Origin: Streptomyces bluensis
GTDB lineage: Bacteria; Actinomycetota; Actinomycetes; Streptomycetales; Streptomycetaceae
Reading direction: 5' to 3'
NCBI RefSeq assembly: GCF_014650715.1
Contig: NZ_BMVM01000008.1
Location: 302,291-366,290, forward strand
Length of the DNA: 64,000 nt
Shown: positions 1 through 7,351 of the stretch, one piece after another
Layout of the letters: each line of letters begins with the position of its first letter
Position numbering within the stretch: the first letter of the stretch is position 1
Program-made: the position numbers and the translations under genes
The notes under the pieces: generated by a model
The model's input: the letters and a program-made list of their open reading frames with translations, nothing else
What the model was told of the DNA's origin: nothing
Databases searched by the model: none

Positions 1-2377
1 GGTTGTGCTCGATGGTGAGGACCGTGTTGCCCGCGTCGACCAGACGGCGGAGAACGGTGAGGAGGCGTGCCGTGTCGGCGGGGTGCAGACCCGTGGTCGG
101 TTCGTCGAGGAGGTAGAGGGTGCGGCCCGTGGCCCGGCGGGACAACTCCTTGGCCAGCTTGATCCGTTGGGCCTCGCCGCCCGAGAGGGTCGTCGCCGGC
201 TGGCCGAGCCGCAGATAGCCGAGGCCCACGTCCGACATCCGCCGCAGGCGCGCCGCCACCGACGGCACGTCCGCGAACACCGTCAGCGCCTCGTCCACCG
301 TCGCCTCCAACACCTCCGCGATGTCGTACCCCTCGAACCGCACCCCCAGCACCTCGCTGCGGAACCGCCGCCCCCGGCACCCGGGGCAGCGGACCTCGAC
401 CGCCGGCAGGAAGTGCATCGAGACGGCGAGGACGCCCGCGCCCTCGCAGCGTTCACAGCGGCCGCCGGGGACGTTGAAGGAGAAGTGACCGGGCGTGAAG
501 CGGCCCTGCGAGTGCGCCGCGTACACCTCGCGGATCGGGGTGAAGGCGTCCGAGTACGTCGCCGCGTTCGAGCGCGGGAGGCGGCTGATGGGCTGCTGGT
601 CGATCGTCACGATCTTGTCCAGCGCCTCCCAGCCGTCGATCCCGTCGTGCTCGGCCGGCGCTTCCCCCGACCCGCCCGACCCGCGGAACCGCCGTCGGCC
701 CGCGCGGCCCAGGATGTCCAGCACCAGCGACGACTTGCCCGACCCCGAGGGGCCGGTCACCGTGACCAGCCGGCCCAGCGGGATGCGTACGGTGAGGTCC
801 TTGAGGTTGTGCGCGCGGGCGCCCCGGATGGTCAGTGAGGTTCCGTCAAGCGCCGTCTCCCGGGCCGGGGGTGGCGTCGATGCGCGGCCCGCGAGGTACG
901 CCCCCGTCACCGAACCCTCGCTCGCGGCGATCTCCTCCGGCGTCCCCTGGGCCACGATCCGGCCGCCGTCGCCGCCCGCTCCGGGGCCGATGTCGACGAC
1001 GTGGTCGGCGGCGCGCAGTACGTCGAGGTCGTGCTCGACGACCAGCACCGTGTTGCCCAGGTCCCGCAGTCGGCGCAGCACATGCACCAGGCGTTCGGTG
1101 TCGGCCGGGTGCAGGCCGATGGTCGGTTCGTCGAGGACGTACAGGACACCGGTCAGCCCGGAGCCCAACAGGGCGGCCAGCCGGAGTCGTTGGGTCTCGC
1201 CCGCGGAGAGGCTGGGGGTCGACTGGTCCAGGGTGAGGTAGCCGGCGCCTACGTCCACGAGCCGCCGGACGCGCTCCCGGAGGTCGTCGAGCACGGGCGC
1301 GGTCACCGGCTCGGCCTTCATCCCGCCTGTCCACGCGGCGAGTTCCTCCAGGGGCATGCGTGCCGCGTCGACGATCGTCAGCCCGTCGACGGTCACCGCC
1401 CGGCTCTCCGGCCGCAGCCGGGTGCCCTCGCAGGCCCGGCACTCCCCCTTGACCAGCAGCTTCTCCGTCTTCTCCCGGTAGTCGGAGTCTTCGACACGGT
1501 CGGCGTAGCGCCGCATGAGGTTCGTGACCACGCCTTCGAAGCGGCCCGCGGCGACGGTGGCCGGGGGTTCGACCCGCGCTCCCGCTCCCGCCTCCGGGAA
1601 GTGGCGGCCGAACTCTGCGCTATCCACGCCGTGCAGGAGCAAGTCGCGCTGGATGTCGGTGAGTTCGTCGACCGGTATGTCCGCGTCGAAGGTGAAGCCG
1701 TAGTGCGCGGCGGCCGCCCGCAGGATCGGCACGTTCCGCTCGGTCAGCCTGGGGTGCCAGCCGAGTACCGCTCCCCCGGCGACGCCGCGGCTGCCGTCCA
1801 CCAGTCGCCGTACGTCCGCCCGGAGCACGAAACCGAGACCGGTGCACTCCGGGCAGGCTCCCGCGGGCTTGTTGAAGGAGAAGCTGCCCATCACCAGTCC
1901 GGGCACGGTCGCCCCGCAGTGCGGGCACGGCACGGACTCGCCCTCGGCCGTCTCGTCGTCCCAGGTCTCCGAGGACACAGTGCGCGGCGACTCGTACGAC
2001 GGCGGTACGCGCTTCCCGCACCCCGGACACGTCCGGCAGCCCATCCGCGCCCACAGCAGCCGCAGATACGTGAAGACCTCGGTCACCGTGCCGACCGTCG
2101 ACCGCGGGCTCCGGTTCGTCAGGTGCTGGTCGACGCTGATCGACGGGGACAGACCCGTGATCGAGTCGACCGCGGGCTTGCTGACGAAGGGAGTGACCAT
2201 GCCCAGCGACTCCATGTACTGCCGCTGGCCCTCCCGGTGCAGGGTGTCGAAGGCGAGCGTGGACTTGCCCGAGCCGGACAGGCCGGTCAGCACGACGAGA
2301 CGGTTCTTGGGGATGGTGAGGGTGACGTTCCTGAGGTTGTGCAGACGGGCGCCCTTGACGCGTATGCAGTCATCCAT
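1..2377 (-). CDS. UvrA-like excinuclease ABC subunit (paralogue), C-terminus cut by window edge
   Basis: UvrA-family ATPase with two ABC modules that binds damaged or drug-modified DNA in the cytoplasm. About 792 residues are visible and the last few dozen lie beyond base 1. Visible motifs: Walker A GLSGSGKST at about residues 32-40, zinc-binding CxxC pairs at about 114-120 and 151-178, signature LSAGETQRL at about 390, second Walker A GPSGSGKSS at about 538, CERC and CPGC zinc pairs in the second half, and signature LSGGEAQRIKL at about 730. The start at 2377 fits homology from MDDCIRVKGARLHNLRNV, but its Shine-Dalgarno is poor. The strong one (AGGAG, 2400-2404) serves an out-of-frame ATG at 2394. 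A divergent MerR-type regulator suggests an inducible drug-resistance paralogue, not the housekeeping repair UvrA; that role is inference. Confidence 0.9.
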   Translation of the reverse strand, partial: MDDCIRVKGARLHNLRNVTLTIPKNRLVVLTGLSGSGKSTLAFDTLHREGQRQYMESLGMVTPFVSKPAVDSITGLSPSISVDQHLTNRSPRSTVGTVTEVFTYLRLLWARMGCRTCPGCGKRVPPSYESPRTVSSETWDDETAEGESVPCPHCGATVPGLVMGSFSFNKPAGACPECTGLGFVLRADVRRLVDGSRGVAGGAVLGWHPRLTERNVPILRAAAAHYGFTFDADIPVDELTDIQRDLLLHGVDSAEFGRHFPEAGAGARVEPPATVAAGRFEGVVTNLMRRYADRVEDSDYREKTEKLLVKGECRACEGTRLRPESRAVTVDGLTIVDAARMPLEELAAWTGGMKAEPVTAPVLDDLRERVRRLVDVGAGYLTLDQSTPSLSAGETQRLRLAALLGSGLTGVLYVLDEPTIGLHPADTERLVHVLRRLRDLGNTVLVVEHDLDVLRAADHVVDIGPGAGGDGGRIVAQGTPEEIAASEGSVTGAYLAGRASTPPPARETALDGTSLTIRGARAHNLKDLTVRIPLGRLVTVTGPSGSGKSSLVLDILGRAGRRRFRGSGGSGEAPAEHDGIDGWEALDKIVTIDQQPISRLPRSNAATYSDAFTPIREVYAAHSQGRFTPGHFSFNVPGGRCERCEGAGVLAVSMHFLPAVEVRCPGCRGRRFRSEVLGVRFEGYDIAEVLEATVDEALTVFADVPSVAARLRRMSDVGLGYLRLGQPATTLSGGEAQRIKLAKELSRRATGRTLYLLDEPTTGLHPADTARLLTVLRRLVDAGNTVLTIEHN

Positions 2378-2394
2378 GGCTTCAAGTTTTTCAT
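2287..2394 (-). CDS. candidate 35-codon upstream ORF overlapping the uvrA-like start
   Basis: An ATG at 2394 sits 5 nt after AGGAG (2400-2404), the best ribosome site in this leader. It opens a 35-codon frame beginning MKNLKPWMTAYASR and ending at TGA 2287, overlapping the first about 30 codons of the uvrA-like gene in another frame. It could be a leader peptide that tunes translation of the ATPase, a chance frame, or the mark of a sequencing error or frameshift near the true start. I cannot tell which. Confidence 0.35.
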   Translation of the reverse strand: MKNLKPWMTAYASRAPVCTTSGTSPSPSPRTVSSC

Positions 2395-2399
2395 TGAAG
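2380..2399. promoter_or_regulatory. inverted repeat CTTCAA-N8-TTGAAG in the uvrA-like leader
   Basis: A perfect 6-bp inverted repeat with an 8-nt spacer overlaps the ribosome site and upstream start of the uvrA-like gene. A matching CCTTCAAAC half-site lies at about 2489-2497, just before the divergent MerR gene. This is a plausible operator for that regulator, or a translational hairpin. Binding is not shown. Confidence 0.35.
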
Positions 2400-2501
2400 C
2401 TCCTTTTGGGACTTTTACAGGAAGGGTGAGGGCGGACTGCCGGTCTGTACGGCAACGATCCGGGTCAGACGCTCTCGAAAGCTCGCGTAACCTTCAAACC
2501 G

Positions 2502-3326
2502 ATGAACGAGCACACGGCCCGCCGTCCCGCGGCTTCCGCCCGTCTCCGCCCCGTGGACCTGGCCCGGCTCGCCGGGATCTCCACCCAGCAGATCCGCAAC
2601 TACGAGGAGGCCGGGGTCCTGCCCCCGGCCCCGCGCACCGAGTCGGGCTACCGGACCTTCGACGACGTCCACCGCCGCGCCCTCCTCGCCTACCGGGCGC
2701 TCGCCAAGGGGTACGGGCCCGTCACGGCCACGGAGATCATGCGCACCGTGCATGCCGGCGACATCCCCGGCGCCCTCGCCCTCGTGGACGCCGCGCACGC
2801 CGCGCTGCACGAGGAACGCGTGTCCCTGCGGGCGGCGAGCGAGGCCCTGGAGGCCCTCGCCAGGGAGGCGAGGGCCGAGAAGGCGAGGGCAGAGAAGGCG
2901 AGGGCAGAGAAGGCGGGTGCCGGGTCGGCGGGCGCCGAGAAGCCCCGCCGCTTCCCGCGCCCCGGACCCGGACCCGGACCCGACCTGCGGATCGGCGAGG
3001 TGGCCGCCCTCCTCGGCGTACGCACCTCCGCCCTGCGCGTGTGGGAATCCGCCGGGCTCCTGACGCCACGACGGGAGCGCGGCACGGCGTACCGCCACTA
3101 CTCCCCCGCCGACGTGCGCGACGCCCGGCTGGTCCACACCCTCCGCCGCAGCCACTATCCGCTCCACCAGATCCGCCCCGTCCTGGAGGACCTGCACCGC
3201 ACGGGCGGCAGCGAGGCGCTCCACGAGTCGATCGCGGCACGCCGGGCCGCCCTGACGGAACGGACGACGGCGATGCTCGCCGGGGCGGGGCACCTGCACG
3301 CCTATCTCACGCACGGGCACCAGTGA
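2502..3326 (+). CDS. MerR-family regulator with two HTH domains
   Basis: A 274-residue DNA-binding protein. The first MerR-type winged helix is at about residues 17-75 (VDLARLAGISTQQIRNYEEAG). A linker at about 125-155 carries a short EKAR repeat and a Pro/Gly stretch. A second MerR-type HTH is at about 160-225 (LRIGEVAALLGVRTSALRVW). MerR proteins normally have one HTH and dimerise; two in one chain suggests a monomeric or pseudo-dimeric binder. There is no clear Cys cluster for metal sensing. It is divergent from the uvrA-like gene (125 bp between starts), which is the likely target. Confidence 0.88.
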   Translation: MNEHTARRPAASARLRPVDLARLAGISTQQIRNYEEAGVLPPAPRTESGYRTFDDVHRRALLAYRALAKGYGPVTATEIMRTVHAGDIPGALALVDAAHAALHEERVSLRAASEALEALAREARAEKARAEKARAEKAGAGSAGAEKPRRFPRPGPGPGPDLRIGEVAALLGVRTSALRVWESAGLLTPRRERGTAYRHYSPADVRDARLVHTLRRSHYPLHQIRPVLEDLHRTGGSEALHESIAARRAALTERTTAMLAGAGHLHAYLTHGHQ

Positions 3327-3429
3327 CACCTTTTGTCAGAGGCGTGTGGAACACTCGCCCGCGATGTTCGATCAAGGACATCAAAAGAACGTCACGGGGA
3401 ATCACGGGGATTCAAGGGGGATAGCTGCC

Positions 3430-3906
3430 ATGGGCGTAAGCATCTCGTTCATCAGCGCGACGCCGCAGGAGCTGGACAGGGCGGAGAGCGACCCGAGTTG
3501 GGCAGGTGAGTTCATCTACGAGCTGTACGACGGCGACACCGTGGGCCGCCCCCACGGAGGCCCGGACAAGGCGTGGGCCGGCCTCCAGTTCCTGCTCGAC
3601 GGAGCGGAGATGAATCTTGAGTTTCTGATGGACGGATACCTGATCCGCGAGGACGGCACCCTCTTCGGCTGGTCACCGGAGCACGTCCAGGCCGTGGCGC
3701 GGGAATTGAACGCGACCCCGTGGGAACGGCTGGCGGTGCACTACGACCCCGAGCGGATGACGAAGGAGGAGGTGTATCCCAACATGTGGCGATTCAACCC
3801 CGAGGGTGAACTCACCTGGCTCGAAGACGGCTACGAGGACTTGGTCGGCTTCTTCGACGCGGCTGCCAAGGGGAGCTACGGAGCGTTCATGAACTTCAGC
3901 TTCTAG
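3430..3906 (+). CDS. DUF1877 (YfbM-like) family protein
   Basis: A 158-residue soluble protein beginning MGVSISFISATPQELDRAES. The family is small, cytoplasmic and of unknown function. The sequence is acidic and rich in Trp/Tyr, with the typical YELYDGDT and KAWAGLQFLLDG stretches near the N-terminus. The start at 3430 follows AGGGGG at a suitable distance; the frame is open further upstream but that part shows no conservation. It converges with the SRPBCC gene, 2 nt away. Confidence 0.8.
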   Translation: MGVSISFISATPQELDRAESDPSWAGEFIYELYDGDTVGRPHGGPDKAWAGLQFLLDGAEMNLEFLMDGYLIREDGTLFGWSPEHVQAVARELNATPWERLAVHYDPERMTKEEVYPNMWRFNPEGELTWLEDGYEDLVGFFDAAAKGSYGAFMNFSF

Positions 3907-3908
3907 GG

Positions 3909-4415
3909 CTACGAGGCATACGTCTCTCGCAGTTCCTCGAAGCGGTCGGGTGTCCAGGACCGCCAGTCCACCGGGTTTCCGTCGAGCGCCTCGGCCAGGT
4001 ACTCCAGGTGGAGGTGCCAGGCGGCGAGGCAGTCGCGGCGGAGTTCGTCGTCGCCGCGGATCTCGTTGGTGAAGCGGAGCGTGGTGCCGTGCTCACCATA
4101 CGGTTCCACGTGAAACCGGATCCGCCCGTGGAAGCCCTCCAGGGTGTACTCGGCGACCCGCTCGACGTCCCAGGCGGTGATCCTGCCGGGGACGGCTTCA
4201 CCGTCCGGCCCGGTGTTCAGCCAGCGCAGCGCGACGGCACCGCCGAGGTGGGGTTCGAAGGTGTCCGCGGCGGCCAGCCAGTCGCGGAGGCCGTCGCCGT
4301 GGCCGGCCACCACGGGCCACACCTGCTCCACGGGGTGGGGCAGGTGCAGCGTGAAGTGCAGGGTGTGCGTGTCTCCCTCGGTCCGGCTGGTGCCCTGTTC
4401 GATGACCTTGTTCAT
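3909..4415 (-). CDS. SRPBCC (START/AHSA1-like) domain protein
   Basis: 168 residues with the SRPBCC pattern: an early strand HTLHFTLHLPHPVEQVWPVVA, a helix with LRDWLAAADTFEP, then beta strands (GRITAWDVERVAEYTLEG) and a final long helix. The family forms a hydrophobic cavity that binds lipids or small ligands, and some members are polyketide cyclases or Hsp90 ATPase activators. No ligand can be assigned. It has its own start with no operon partner, and its 3' end meets the DUF1877 gene. Confidence 0.75.
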   Translation of the reverse strand: MNKVIEQGTSRTEGDTHTLHFTLHLPHPVEQVWPVVAGHGDGLRDWLAAADTFEPHLGGAVALRWLNTGPDGEAVPGRITAWDVERVAEYTLEGFHGRIRFHVEPYGEHGTTLRFTNEIRGDDELRRDCLAAWHLHLEYLAEALDGNPVDWRSWTPDRFEELRETYAS

Positions 4416-4496
4416 GGCACCAGCCTGACGCGGGACCGAGGGCGACGCACCCGGTTCAGGCCGCCGAGACCGGAATCAGGGCCGCCGAGACCGGAT

Positions 4497-5540
4497 TCAG
4501 GGCCGTTGGCCGGCCTTGTCGACGACCGCGCGCTCCAGAACGGCACTCATACCGGTCACCTTGCCGTTCTCGTCGATCTCGCGCTCGCCGAGGTACGTGA
4601 AGGTCTTCGCGTCGAAGATCTGCTCCTCGCGCCCCTTGCCACTCTGCTGCCGGGTGATCGCGATCCCCTCGCGGCCCGCCGAGTCCTTCACGTTCGGGAC
4701 CACCTTCACGCCCGGGATCTGCGCGGCGGCCCGGTAGAGCGCGGCGCTCACCTTCGGGGGCATCAGTGCCTCATGGATCAGATCGCCGAAGAGGACGAAG
4801 GCCGCGTAGTCCTTGTCCGGCCGCTCCTCCTCCACCTGATCGGCGCTCACCCGGTACAGCCAGTCACGCATCTTGTCCGGGTCGGTCGGCAGCTTGGACA
4901 GCGCGCGGTAGTCGGTCTCGCGCCCGGTGTCCTCGCGGCGGGAGAACTCCGGCTTCGAACGCTCGGTGTCCGGGAGAGGGGAGGACTCCAGCGTCGTGCG
5001 TCCGACGCCGTCCCTGTCGTCGTCGAGCAGGCCCGGGTGTGTGCCGTCCACCGAGAGCCAGATCTCCCGGTCGCGGACGGGCCCGCGCTTGCCGGGCCCG
5101 TCGTTCTCCCGGACGGTGTAGGCGCCCTTGCTCCTGATGTAGACGAACTGGTCGTCGCGGATGTCGGTGGGCACGTCGGCGTGCTCGGCGGCCAGCGCGA
5201 TGTTCTCCAGCAGCTGTACGGCCTGCTGCGAAGCCGCGGGCCGTCCTGCCTGGCCGCTGTCATCGGACGACGGCAGGACCGTGAAGGTGACGGCGGCCGC
5301 GGTGGCGACGGCCGCCGCGAGCGCGGGCCGCAGCCATCGGCTGCGGCTGCCGATGCGGCTGCGGCTGCGTGCGGGCGTGGTGGCGGGGGTGGCGGGGGCG
5401 GCGTGCTGTTGTTCCTGCCGGATCTCGGTCATCAGATGCTCCTTGAGGAGTAGGTGACGGCCCGGCGGAAGGTCTCGCTCTGGAAGCTCGGAAAGCTCCG
5501 GGAGCTCTTGGAGCTTGGGGAGCTTGGGGAGCTGGTTCAT
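4497..5540 (-). CDS. CU044_5270-family membrane protein, probable sigma-factor partner
   Basis: 347 residues. The N-terminus is rich in Leu-Pro repeats (LPKLPKLQELPELSELPE), followed by a cytoplasmic basic stretch, one membrane segment at about residues 69-90, and a large exported domain. Proteins of this type usually follow an ECF sigma factor. The ATG overlaps the sigma stop codon (ATGA at 5537-5540 region), so the two are translationally coupled. A second in-frame ATG at about codon 37 (MTEIRQEQ) is an alternative start. An anti-sigma or envelope-sensing role is inferred from position. I see no zinc-binding HxxxCxxC motif, so it is not a ZAS-type anti-sigma factor. Confidence 0.75.
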   Translation of the reverse strand: MNQLPKLPKLQELPELSELPERDLPPGRHLLLKEHLMTEIRQEQQHAAPATPATTPARSRSRIGSRSRWLRPALAAAVATAAAVTFTVLPSSDDSGQAGRPAASQQAVQLLENIALAAEHADVPTDIRDDQFVYIRSKGAYTVRENDGPGKRGPVRDREIWLSVDGTHPGLLDDDRDGVGRTTLESSPLPDTERSKPEFSRREDTGRETDYRALSKLPTDPDKMRDWLYRVSADQVEEERPDKDYAAFVLFGDLIHEALMPPKVSAALYRAAAQIPGVKVVPNVKDSAGREGIAITRQQSGKGREEQIFDAKTFTYLGEREIDENGKVTGMSAVLERAVVDKAGQRP

Positions 5541-6151
5541 CAGTTTCCCTCCCTCAGGGGCCTGACCGCTCTGCCGCGGTCACCTCTCATCTGTCCGTGG
5601 ATTTGGGAGAGTTCCGCTTCTTTGACATGTTTCGCGAGTTTTGTTCTGGCACGCGAGAGCCGGGACCGTACGGTCCCCACCGGTATCCCGAGCGCCTCGG
5701 CGGCCGCCGCGTAGTCGAGCCCGGACCAGACGCACAGGGCCAGCACCTCGCGATCGGCCCGCCGCAGCCTCGTCAGGGCGGTCCGTACGAGGGTGAGCTG
5801 CGCCGAGTCGTCCAGGCGCCGGGCGATCTCGTCGGCGAAGTCGTCCACGGTCTCGTCGCGCGGCAGGCGGGCCAGTGCGGCCGAGTGTCTTCGGGCCGCC
5901 CTGCGGGTGTTGCGTGTGACGTTGGTGGCGATGCCGAGCAGCCAGGGCCGCAGCGAGCCACCGTCCTCGTCGACCCGGTCACGCAGCCGCCAGGCATCCA
6001 GGAACGTCAGCGAGACGACGTCCTCGGCACTCGCCCACTCCCCCGTGAGACGGAAGGCATGGTTGTAGACGGAGCGCGCGTACGCGTCGAAGAGTTCACC
6101 GAAGGCGTCGTGATCGCCCGCGCGAACGCGCTTCCGCAGATTCGTGTCCAC
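5540..6151 (-). CDS. ECF RNA polymerase sigma factor
   Basis: 203 residues, the usual length for an ECF factor. Sigma region 2 spans about residues 22-90, including EDVVSLTFLDAWRLRD, and region 4 about 125-175 (LRRADREVLALCVWSGLDYAAAAEALGIP, then VGTVRSRLSRARTKL). It starts at GTG 6151 (protein MDTNLRKRVRAGD). It is coupled by ATGA to the membrane partner downstream. A strong terminator hairpin separates it from ccsB upstream, so it is its own transcription unit. Confidence 0.9.
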   Translation of the reverse strand: MDTNLRKRVRAGDHDAFGELFDAYARSVYNHAFRLTGEWASAEDVVSLTFLDAWRLRDRVDEDGGSLRPWLLGIATNVTRNTRRAARRHSAALARLPRDETVDDFADEIARRLDDSAQLTLVRTALTRLRRADREVLALCVWSGLDYAAAAEALGIPVGTVRSRLSRARTKLAKHVKEAELSQIHGQMRGDRGRAVRPLREGN

Positions 6152-6176
6152 GCCCTCTTCCCTGTCCGCACGACGA

Positions 6177-6216
6177 AGGCCGGTTCCGATGACTCAGGTC
6201 ACACCGGAACCGGCCT
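6177..6216 (-). terminator. intrinsic terminator hairpin downstream of ccsB
   Basis: Two perfect 12-nt arms (AGGCCGGTTCCG at 6177-6188 and CGGAACCGGCCT at 6205-6216) around a 16-nt loop. It lies between the ccsB stop and the sigma factor start, and so ends the cytochrome c biogenesis operon. Confidence 0.75.
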
Positions 6217-6256
6217 GCCGGCTTTCGTCGAAAGCGGGCTACTGCGTCTTGCTGCG

Positions 6257-7351
6257 TCACACGCCCGCGTAGGAGTGCAGGCCGTTCACGAAGAGGTTGA
6301 CTCCGTAGTAGTTGAACAGCCAGCAGGCGAAGGCGATGAGCGCGATGTACGCGGCCTTGCGGCCCTTCCAGCCGGCCGTGGCGCGGGCGTGCAGGTAGCC
6401 GGCGTAGGCGACCCAGGTGATGAAGGACCAGGTCTCCTTCGGGTCCCAGCCCCAGTAGCGGCCCCACGCGTCGCCCGCCCAGATGGCGCCCGCGATGATC
6501 GTGAACGTCCACAGCGGGAACACGGCGGCGTTCACGCGGTACGAGAACTTGTCGAGGGAGGCGGAGGCGGGCAGCCGCTCCAGTACGGAACTCGCGAACC
6601 GGCCGGGCTTGCCGCCGGTCGCGAGCTTGTTCTCGTACGTGTCCTTGAACAGGTAGAGGACCGTGCCGACCGCGCCCACGTAGAAGACGGCGCCGCACAG
6701 GATCGCGGTCGAGACGTGGATGTACAGCCAGTACGAGTGGAGGGCGGGAACCAGCTGGTCGCTGGCGGTGTACAAGATGGTGACGGCGACACCGAGATCG
6801 AGGAGGACCGTCGTGATCAGGGGGAGGCCGAGCCAGCGGATGTTCTTCCGCAGCGCGAGGAAGGCGAGGTACACGCCGACGGCGACGGTGGAGAAGGTGA
6901 TGTTGAACTCGTACATGTTGCCCCACGGCGCCCGCTGCACCGACAGGGCACGCGTCAGCACACCGCCCGCCGCGATGGCGAAGGCGAGCACGGTGAGGGA
7001 CACGGCGATACGGCCGTAGAGGTCCCCCTGCTCGTCACCCCCGTGCGCACCGGGCCCGTCCGGCACGTCCCGCTCACCGGCCGCCGCCCGCACGACGACC
7101 TGGGGCCGCTCCAGCACGGCGGTGCCACCGGCCTTCTTCACGGTGACCGCTGGCTTGGCCACCTGCGTCTTCTCGGTCAGCGCGGCGGCCGTACGGCCCA
7201 CCTTGCTGCGGCTGCCGAGGAGCCACTCGGCGATGTACGCGAAGAAGGCCAGCGTGTAGACGGCCATCGCGGAGTAGATCAGCACATTGCTGATGTTGGC
7301 GAGGTTCTCGTTGGTCGCTGCGGCCAACTCGGTTGCGGCGGCGTGAGTCAC
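6257..7351 (-). CDS. ccsB: cytochrome c biogenesis protein CcsB (CcsA/ResC type)
   Basis: 364-residue polytopic membrane protein of System II cytochrome c maturation. It carries haem across the membrane and, with ResB, attaches it to apocytochrome c. The Trp-rich haem-handling WWD motif is clear (WGRYWGWDPKETW, about residues 293-305), with about eight hydrophobic segments. Residues about 55-115 form a long non-membrane insert. The start overlaps the resB stop by 4 nt. It is the last gene of resA-like/ccdA/resB/ccsB. Confidence 0.93.
   Translation of the reverse strand: MTHAAATELAAATNENLANISNVLIYSAMAVYTLAFFAYIAEWLLGSRSKVGRTAAALTEKTQVAKPAVTVKKAGGTAVLERPQVVVRAAAGERDVPDGPGAHGGDEQGDLYGRIAVSLTVLAFAIAAGGVLTRALSVQRAPWGNMYEFNITFSTVAVGVYLAFLALRKNIRWLGLPLITTVLLDLGVAVTILYTASDQLVPALHSYWLYIHVSTAILCGAVFYVGAVGTVLYLFKDTYENKLATGGKPGRFASSVLERLPASASLDKFSYRVNAAVFPLWTFTIIAGAIWAGDAWGRYWGWDPKETWSFITWVAYAGYLHARATAGWKGRKAAYIALIAFACWLFNYYGVNLFVNGLHSYAGV

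Noticed and set aside
1001..3424. Long plus-strand open frame of about 800 codons across the uvrA-like gene
   Set aside because: It is the antisense of the uvrA-like gene. High GC makes long false frames; no domain is readable.
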